Below, in pieces: positions 58,820 through 64,000 of a stretch of 64,000 bases of DNA (position 1 is its first letter; each line of letters starts with the position of its first letter). This stretch comes from Symbiodinium natans. Its lineage: Eukaryota > Sar > Dinophyceae > Suessiales > Symbiodiniaceae. Position numbers and translations under genes: made by a program. The DNA lies in assembly GCA_905221605.1 (NCBI GenBank), contig CAJNDS010000491.1:682001-746000 (forward strand). Direction: 5' to 3'. The notes beneath the pieces are model-generated. The model did not search any database. It was given only the letters and a program-made list of their open reading frames with translations, and was not told the DNA's origin.

Positions 58820-58888
58820 GGGGCTCATCAGTGTAACTTTGAGGATGTAAAAGTTCAGGGGGGTGCGGGTTTGGGCAGTAGATCCCAA
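58820..58888 (+). CDS. Candidate coding exon ending at an element
   Basis: Frame QCNFEDVKVQGGAGLGSRSQ, ending at CCCAAGTATATACATATA (58884-58935, partial family F). Confidence 0.35.
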
Positions 58889-58937
58889 GTATATACATAT
58901 ATATATATATATACTATATAGGTTCATGAGTCCTTAG

Positions 58938-58992
58938 GGACACTGGCAAGCTGCGGCGCCAGCTAACAGGACGCCTAAGACCCGAAACTCAG
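58938..58992 (+). CDS. Candidate coding exon
   Basis: CCTTAG acceptor; frame RDTGKLRRQLTGRLRPETQ to CAG/GTGTTT. Basic helix. Confidence 0.55.
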
Positions 58993-59043
58993 GTGTTTGG
59001 GTTTAGGGTACTCTTGGCCTTTCTTTGGCTGAGAGTATGGGCA

Positions 59044-59249
59044 TCTCCCAAAATCGGGGGCACCTACCATATACTTAACAATGATGTACCCCTTCTTTTG
59101 GGAAAAAAGGTGCCCCATATCGACAACACTCCAAGGTAGTATACGGGGGTTTCCGAAAATAGTACCCTTTTTGGGGGTCCCTTTAGGGGGATCTTAGTCT
59201 ATATGGGGTATAAACGGGGTACCCCTATTTTGGGAAATACACAAATAGC
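59044..59249. mobile_element. TIR element, family G copy 2 (longer)
   Basis: TCTCCCAAAATCGGGGGCAC at the left; GGGGTACCCCTATTTTGGGA at the right, with an internal TTTCCGAAAATAGTACCC, suggesting two nested copies. Confidence 0.65.
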
Positions 59250-59346
59250 AGGTATACAAGAACCCCAAAGTTTAGAGGGGGCCCCCGATACCCTAAACCC
59301 TAAACCCTAACCCCTAAACCGTAAACCCTAAACCCTAAACCTCACC

Positions 59347-59466
59347 TGGAGCCTGAAGCGATGACCGTTTTCCAGGGGGGCCTAGAAAAAAGCCACTACA
59401 CCCATAATTCTGGGCATTTTTGGTTGCCGCGTAGATTTCAGAGGATCGAGCCCTATGGAACATGAT
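59347..59466 (+). CDS. Candidate coding exon upstream of the RRVS gene
   Basis: Frame LEPEAMTVFQGGLEKSHYTH then NSGHFWLPRRFQRIEPYGT. Start and splice sites uncertain; probably the same gene as 59538-59860. Confidence 0.4.
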
Positions 59467-59537
59467 CGGGCGTCTATGAGATCGCTTGGGAAGCTTTTGC
59501 AGGGTGTGTAGCTGCGATATATGCTCGATTCAACCAG

Positions 59538-59860
59538 GTATGACAACCTCAGAGAAGGCCATCGTTTCCTCGGGCATGCTGTTTCTCAAGACCTACAGCA
59601 AGCTAGCTGAGCTTGCAGCAAGCAGGCCGCTCTTTACGTATGGGCCAAAAACTCACTTCCTCCGCCATGTGATTTTGGAGTTACAAGCTGCCAGACTTAA
59701 AAGAGTGGCAGGCCTGAATTTACTTTCCGTTTCATGCTCGGCAGCAAAAGACTTCGTCGGACGCACAGCGTTGCTGTCGCGCAGGGTGTCAGCCATGACA
59801 TGCGAGACAAGAGTTCTGCAGAGATGGCTCGCAGGGGCACAGGTTCAGCGGACAAGCTGA
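59538..59860 (+). CDS. Dinoflagellate family of unknown function, C-terminal exon (RRVS motif)
   Basis: CAACCAG acceptor at 59537, TGA at 59858. The frame reads LFLKTYSKLAELAASRPLFT, YGPKTHFLRHVILELQAA, SVSCSAAKDFVGRTALLSRR and VSAMTCETRVLQRW. The pattern 'PK-H-L-H--L-L ... S----EDF-GR---LSRRVS ... R-LQR' is one I know from many hypothetical proteins of Symbiodiniaceae and relatives; its function is unknown to me. Helical, soluble, ending in AGAQVQRTS. The longest uninterrupted coding exon here after BTB exon 1. The upstream portion of the gene is only partly seen. Confidence 0.65.
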
Positions 59861-60242
59861 GACTCGGAGCCCCCCCCCAGCGCAGCAGCGTGAACGAAGT
59901 CGAGCAAGAGCAGCCCCGCCCAATGCCTGGCCCTTCCACCTCAGGCCCTGTCTGCCCCCCAAATAAAGCCCTTTGCATTCCCCGTATACCCCTCAACAAC
60001 AGGTAAAACTTCCCAAACCCCGAATGTAAGTAGCCAAATTCCTGTAATTCAGGTTTGTGTGAGGTCTTGGGGTGTTTTCTGGTTTTTGGTCTCCGCTTAG
60101 AAAAGCATACCGGCCTGGTTTTCGGTAAGGGTTTTGGGGTCCAGGTAAACCCGGTAAACCCTAACCCCTCAACCCTAAACCCTAAACCCTAAACCCTAAA
60201 TCCTAAACCCTAAACCCTAAACCCTAAACCCTAAACCCTCAG
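59861..60242 (+). other. 3' flank of the RRVS gene
   Basis: C-rich sequence with AATAAAG at 59963, then CCCTAAA units at 60172-60238. Dinoflagellates do not reliably use AATAAA, so no polyadenylation call is made. Confidence 0.4.
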
Positions 60243-60340
60243 AAAACAAAGAAGCCCATGTGAGGATGGAAGGCTACTGGGCCATCAGCACGGACATTGG
60301 GGAGGAGATGAATTCAGATCGCTGCTTCGGATACTGTGAG
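60243..60340 (+). CDS. Candidate coding exon
   Basis: CTCAG acceptor; frame NKEAHVRMEGYWAISTDIGE then EMNSDRCFGYCE, ending at a GCCGGA donor. CCCTAAA before, TTTAGGG after. Confidence 0.65.
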
Positions 60341-60372
60341 GCCGGAAGTGGGGGGAGTTGGGGGGGTTAGAG

Positions 60373-60447
60373 TTTAGGGTTTAGGGTTTAGGGCAAGTTT
60401 AGGGTTTAGGGTTTAGGGTTTAGGGTTTAGGGTTTAGGGTTTAGGGG
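60373..60447 (+). repeat. TTTAGGG array
   Basis: About nine units just 3' of the exon at 60243. Confidence 0.95.
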
Positions 60448-60538
60448 GTTGTAACATTCTTTGCTTTTTGGAGGGCTTTTCAGGGTTTATCGAATTTAGG
60501 GTTTGAGGGGCGGTGCAATCGGGTTTCTGGACTTTTAG

Positions 60539-60608
60539 AACTTCGGGTCGAGGGTGCAAGCGGGGAGGCGGGGAACCCAGATGCCGAAGGATCCGATGAT
60601 GGAGGGTT
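60539..60608 (+). CDS. Candidate coding exon, acidic
   Basis: TTTTAG acceptor; frame LRVEGASGEAGNPDAEGSDD then GGLT. Confidence 0.5.
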
Positions 60609-60615
60609 AACCCTA

Positions 60616-60784
60616 AGGATCCATGTACCTATCTAGTATATACTTGGGCCTTAAAGCGGCTCCTATATATGTATATATACATATATATATACACACATAC
60701 ATACATATATATATATACACACATACATACATATATCTATATATAGTAGCTTCAGGGCCCAAGTATATACTATAGAGGTGCATG
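60616..60784. mobile_element. TIR element, family F copy 2
   Basis: ATGTACCTATCTAGTATATA then CTTGGGCC at the left; GGCCCAAGTATATACTATAG then AGGTGCAT at the right; the middle is an AT/ATAC microsatellite (60663-60745). Confidence 0.8.
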
Positions 60785-60792
60785 ATTTTTAG

Positions 60793-60852
60793 GGAAGCTT
60801 TGTCAGAACACGAGTCGCCCAAACGAACGTGCACTCCTGCATTCCTTGCGTG
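60793..60852 (+). CDS. Candidate coding exon
   Basis: TTTTTAG acceptor; frame EALSEHESPKRTCTPAFLA. It follows the family F element within 10 bp, so the element may be the intron between this and 60539-60608. Confidence 0.5.
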
Positions 60853-60854
60853 GG

Positions 60855-60918
60855 TTTGGGTTTAGGGTTTAGGGTTTAGGGTTTAGGGTTTAGGGTTTAG
60901 GGTTTAGGGTTTAGGGTT
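60855..60918 (+). repeat. TTTAGGG array
   Basis: Nine units directly 3' of the exon at 60793. Confidence 0.95.
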
Positions 60919-60933
60919 TACGGGTTGCTTAGA

Positions 60934-60972
60934 ACCTCTTTTGACTTCGTAAGTCTACTTCGGATCCCCTAG
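60934..60972 (+). mobile_element. Intronic element, family K copy (forward)
   Basis: CTCTTTTGACTTCGTAAGTC then TACTTCGGATCCCCTAG, inverted relative to 22698-22750. Confidence 0.6.
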
Positions 60973-61111
60973 GAACCCTCTTGAATCCGCATAACCCACC
61001 TTACTAAGCCTACTTCCCTAAGTCAAGGGAGTTTCCAAGTAGAGGTTGAGTTTGGGCCGGGGTGACCCGATGACCCACTGAAAGGCCATATCCCATTTCG
61101 TCCTGCACCAG

Positions 61112-61144
61112 GTGCGCAGGAACTCACTCGTTTAGTCGCCATTT
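61112..61144 (+). CDS. Candidate small coding exon
   Basis: CTGCACCAG acceptor; frame AQELTRLVAI; GTAAGA donor. Confidence 0.45.
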
Positions 61145-61206
61145 GTAAGAATAAACCAAACCTTCCAAACCCTCCAAAACCCGCCAAACCCTCCAAACCC
61201 CATGAG

Positions 61207-61290
61207 TCGTAAGACGCGAACGACGCAAGCAGGATCTGGCTGTAACGCCGGAGCAGATTCAGAGGCTGTCCGCTTGGGGGCTTCAGACAG
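61207..61290 (+). CDS. Candidate coding exon
   Basis: GAG acceptor; frame VRRERRKQDLAVTPEQIQRL then SAWGLQ, possible GC donor GCTTCG. TTTAGGG units follow. Confidence 0.6.
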
Positions 61291-61599
61291 GCTTCGGGTT
61301 GGGTTGACTGTTCAGAGAGGTTTAGGGTTTAGGGTTTAGGGTTTAGGGTTTAGGGGTTCACTGTTCACAGGGGTGACCCAGACTCGAAGCCCTAAGAGAT
61401 TGGTGGGCTTAGTTTATTACTTCAATCATGTTCTTAAGCCTTTTGAACTCAATGAATATTCTGATGATGCGATCTTCGTGTCCGCCCCTTTCTTTTCTCA
61501 CAAAGGGTTGGGGCAGCGGATTTAGGGTTTAGGGTTTAGGGCTGCTGGGTTTAGGGTTTAGGGTTTAGGGTTTAGTGTTTTATCTCAGAGTCCTTCTAG

Positions 61600-61815
61600 C
61601 ATCATGGGGGTATTGTATGGTTGCACAAGAACCCTGAAAAGGCATCAGCCATTGCCATTGGCAAGGTCGATATTTCCCCCTCGCGACGCAAAACGCTGAG
61701 AGGTCTTGCCGTTCGTTACCACAAGCTGTTTGACCACCGAGCCAGCTCCTTCCAGTGGACGGCTGAAGAGTCTGATCACCTCGTCAGCGCTTTTGCGAAC
61801 GGAGCAGATCCGGAG
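61600..61815 (+). CDS. Coding exon, 72 codons
   Basis: CTTCTAG acceptor and GAG/GTTGGT donor delimit exactly 72 codons: HHGGIVWLHKNPEKASAIAI, then GKVDISPSRRKTLRGLAVRY, HKLFDHRASSFQWTAEESDH and LVSAFANGADPE. Strong protein character, basic centre and a helical C-terminal part. No family recognised. Confidence 0.7.
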
Positions 61816-61852
61816 GTTGGTCCTCCGCAGCAGTGGGCCGTTTAGGGTTTAG

Positions 61853-61921
61853 CCCAGCAGCAGTCTGAGTTGGCCAGCCTCAAGCTGCAGCGACAGTCAC
61901 TGGAACAGAGGCTGAGCAGAA
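61853..61921 (+). CDS. Candidate coding exon, coiled coil
   Basis: TTTAG acceptor; frame QQQSELASLKLQRQSLEQRL, a leucine heptad pattern. Followed by a poly-C run. Confidence 0.55.
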
Positions 61922-62093
61922 CCCCCCCCCCCCCCCCCCGCCCCGTTTTCTGGGGCTGAGGGTTTTTAGGGTTAGCCTTGGGGTTATGTAGGGTTGTTGG
62001 TTTTGGGGTTTTTGGTTTTAGGGGTTCTTCGCTTGAGGTTGCCGGGTTTTGGGGTTTAGGGCTTCGGGTTGTAGGGTCTTAGGGTTTCGGTTT
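61922..62093 (+). other. Poly-C run and degenerate heptamers
   Basis: C run at 61922-61938, then GGGTTTTTAGGG-type drift. No coding signal. Confidence 0.6.
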
Positions 62094-62198
62094 GGATGTG
62101 CCCCCTGTATACTAGCAGTCCTTAATCGAAATTATCATAGCGGGTACTATAATCCCTACTAAGGGCTGTTAGGCTGTTAGTAGAAGGGGGAAGATGGG
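62094..62198. mobile_element. TIR element, GGGATG family copy 3
   Basis: GGATGTGCCCCCTGTATACT then AGCAGTCCTTA at the left; CTAAGGGCTGTTAGGCTGTT then AGTAGAAGGGGGAAGATGGG at the right. Confidence 0.7.
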
Positions 62199-62457
62199 TA
62201 ACCCTAAACCCTAAGCCCTAGCCCTGTAAACCCTATAAACCCTGTAAACCCTATAAACCCTATAATCCCTATAAAACCCAAGCAATTCGTTGTGGGACAT
62301 TTTGGGGACTCGGGGGAGTTTTGGGGAGTTTTGGGGCTTGGGCTTCAGTTGGAGGGTTTGGGGTTTAGGGTTTAGGGCTTAGGATTATGGTTGAGGTGTC
62401 AGGGTTCTGGGGGCCTGAAAGCCTTCGTGTTTGTTTTAATGAGGTTTTACCGTTCAG

Positions 62458-62500
62458 AGTGCGATGCCAGAGGTTTTTAAGAAGGGGCGACTACCGGATC
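62458..62500 (+). CDS. Candidate small coding exon
   Basis: GTTCAG acceptor; frame SAMPEVFKKGRLPDR. Confidence 0.4.
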
Positions 62501-62570
62501 GTTTTTTTGGGGGCCAGCGTTCTTTTACACATGGGGGGGGGGGCATTAGGGGCATTCTTGTTCGTAGTAG

Positions 62571-62589
62571 TTAGTACTAGTACTAGTAC

Positions 62590-62643
<54 letters not shown>

Positions 62644-62890
62644 AAGTAGTAGCAGTAGTAGTAGTAGTAGTAGTAGTAGTCGTCGTAGTAGTAGTAGTAG
62701 TAGCAGAAGTAGTAGCAGTAGTAGTAGTAGTAGTAGTAGTCGTCGTAGTAGTCGTAGTAGTCGTAGTAGTCGTAGTAGTCGTAGTAGTCGTAGTAGTCGT
62801 AGTAGTCGTAGTAGTCGTAGTAGTCGTAGTAGTCGTAGTAGTCGTAGTAGTCGTAGTAGTCGTAGTAGTCGTAGTAGTCGTAGTCGTACT
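62571..62890 (+). repeat. TAG / TAGTCG trinucleotide array
   Basis: ACTAGT units, then (TAG)n with two GTCGTCG interruptions and a partial internal duplication, then about twenty TAGTCG hexamers (62735-62885). Poly-Ser and poly-Leu frames across it are repeat translation. Confidence 0.95.
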
Positions 62891-62895
62891 CGTAG

Positions 62896-62979
62896 TACCA
62901 GCAGGACGTGGTCAGTCCGCTTCCCAAGCGGGTTCCGAACGAACCCCGATCTCAAGCCGCACGCCCAGCGAGGGCTTAG
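62896..62979 (+). CDS. Terminal coding exon after the TAG array
   Basis: The last CGTAG of the array serves as acceptor; frame YQQDVVSPLPKRVPNEPRSQ then AARPARA and TAG at 62977. Confidence 0.55.
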   Translation, partial: YQQDVVSPLPKRVPNEPRSQAARPARA

Positions 62980-62989
62980 TTAGAGCTGC

Positions 62990-63542
62990 GGGCTTAGGGC
63001 TTAGGGCTTAGGGTTTAAGGTTTAAGGCTTAAGGCTTAGGGCTTAGGGCTTTACGCCCCTTTCGCCTAGCCCTCTGGACGTGCCATTGCCCTAAACCCTA
63101 AACGGGGCGAGGCATCAACATAGACTTTTATTCGTGAGCAAGCCCACTTTCCAGCTCCACCTAAACCTGAAACCGACCCTATTGACCCAAACATAAACCA
63201 ACACATTTGAGCGTAACACACATTTGCGCATGTGCCTGGACATAGATACCGGCCTAACGAACCGGAGCTTAGGTAAGCAGGGGCACAGTGGGGAGGTGCT
63301 TAGGGTTTAGGGTTTAGGGTTTAGGGTTTAGGGTTTAGGGTTTAGGGTTCAATACGCTGTTGAATGACTGGGGCAGAAAGAATGGAGATCTCTACTCGCG
63401 TCCTTGGGTTTTTTTTGTCACCTTCGTCCTCTTTTAAGCATCGAACCCCTTCAAGCCAAGACCCCCTCCACCGCCCATAATCCCTCAGGCCCTAAACCCT
63501 AAACCCTAAACCCTAAACTCCGATGGGTTTTTGGGCTATTAG
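62990..63542 (+). other. Intergenic/intronic stretch
   Basis: TTTAGGG-like drift at 62990-63050, unique AT-richer sequence 63115-63290, TTTAGGG array 63298-63348, CCCTAAA 63490-63518. A GGTAAGCAG donor-like site at 63271 follows a short open frame, unassigned. Confidence 0.5.
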
Positions 63543-63609
63543 GACTGAAGCTTTTCGGGTCTTAGGGCTTCGCGACCCAGTGGAGGGCTCAAGCTTCAGG
63601 GGCTTGTAG
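63543..63609 (+). CDS. Candidate terminal coding exon
   Basis: CTATTAG acceptor; frame TEAFRVLGLRDPVEGSSFRG then L and TAG. Confidence 0.45.
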
Positions 63610-63644
63610 GGCTCCCTGAGCTCTCTTGAGCCCTTTAGGGTTCA

Positions 63645-63760
63645 GGGTTCAGGAGGGTTTAGGGTTTAGGGTTTAGGGTTTAGGGCCTATTCGGGCTTGG
63701 GGCTTAGGGCTTAGGGTTTAGGATTTCGGGTTTAGGGTTTAGGATGGTGTAGGGATTAGA
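63645..63760 (+). repeat. TTTAGGG-type array
   Basis: Degenerate TTTAGGG/CTTAGGG units between two candidate exons. Confidence 0.9.
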
Positions 63761-63787
63761 GTTCTGGACTCAAGGGCTTCAACTTAG

Positions 63788-63851
63788 GGCTGTCAATGCC
63801 AATGTCGGTAGCTGCTGGTCCAAGTCCCTACTACAGGGCGGCTCCCAGTGA
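63788..63851 (+). CDS. Candidate coding exon
   Basis: CTTAG acceptor; frame AVNANVGSCWSKSLLQGGSQ then TGA. Confidence 0.45.
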
Positions 63852-63869
63852 TAGGGGGCCTCAACCCAA

Positions 63870-63960
63870 AGCCTATAAAGCCCTATAAACCCTATAAACC
63901 CTATAAATCCTATGACCCTGTAAACCCTATAAACCCTATAAACCCTATGCCCTACACCCT
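63870..63960 (+). repeat. CCCTATAAA variant array
   Basis: About eight CCCTATAAA-type units, the same 9-bp variant as 27203-27300, running to the window end. Confidence 0.9.
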
Positions 63961-64000
63961 ATATACCCTCTAAACCATAAAGCAGGGTTATCAGGATTAT

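Noticed and set aside
59963-59969. AATAAA polyadenylation signal after the RRVS gene
   Set aside because: Dinoflagellates do not rely on this hexamer and it sits in coding-like C-rich sequence; chance occurrence is likely.
62387-62983. Poly-Ser/Arg and poly-Leu/Tyr open frames
   Set aside because: They are reads of the TAG/TAGTCG array in different frames. Only the short segment after the array (62896-62979), in another frame, looks coding.

Overview
This window reads as nuclear DNA of a dinoflagellate, most likely Symbiodiniaceae-like. That is inference from the sequence; the genus is not proven. The reasons are: (1) almost every coding piece I can find is a short exon on the + strand, as in unidirectional dinoflagellate gene arrays; (2) exon joining repeatedly needs GC or GA 5' splice sites, a known dinoflagellate habit; (3) two genes belong to families I know as expanded in dinoflagellates (a BTB/POZ protein at 30.3-32.9 kb and a LF-fold-unknown 'RRVS' protein at 59.5-59.9 kb); (4) introns are full of the plant/alveolate telomere heptamer TTTAGGG/CCCTAAA. 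No bacterial genes, rRNA, tRNA or CRISPR arrays were seen.

Layout. 0-13.0 kb: a multi-exon gene whose best-supported part (1751-5820, then 6606-8310) encodes C2 domains with ferlin-like motifs. Nine consecutive exons join in phase. 13.05-22.49 kb: a block of satellites (9-bp AATTCAATT-type arrays, a 32-bp satellite in two opposite orientations, a palindromic satellite, a ~55-bp satellite and a ~0.9-kb tandem repeat) bounded by inverted copies of one sequence, and possibly one giant intron. 22.5-30.0 kb: scattered candidate exons between long heptamer arrays. 30.3-32.9 kb: a BTB/POZ gene that I could assemble completely as 7 exons, 347 codons plus stop. 33-59 kb: many short orphan exons (including a WD40-like one, an AT-hook-like one and a duplicated exon pair), separated by heptamer arrays and by many small inverted-repeat elements. 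59.3-59.9 kb: the 'RRVS' dinoflagellate gene. 60.2-63.9 kb: more orphan exons, including a 72-codon exon, a coiled-coil exon and a large TAG trinucleotide array.

Main result. The introns are built from two layers. The first is a collection of short (about 70-260 bp) terminal-inverted-repeat elements, at least a dozen families, several present as two to four copies here. In the BTB gene two whole introns are such elements, so they behave as introners. The second layer is telomere-type heptamer arrays, which tend to lie as TTTAGGG just after an exon and CCCTAAA just before the next one, and which in two elements sit directly inside the element ends. Long reading frames rich in LNPKP, GFRV, LIELI or poly-Ser are translations of repeats and are not listed as genes. 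All exon limits are read by eye from frame, splice-site and phase logic, so most orphan exons are candidates, not proven genes.
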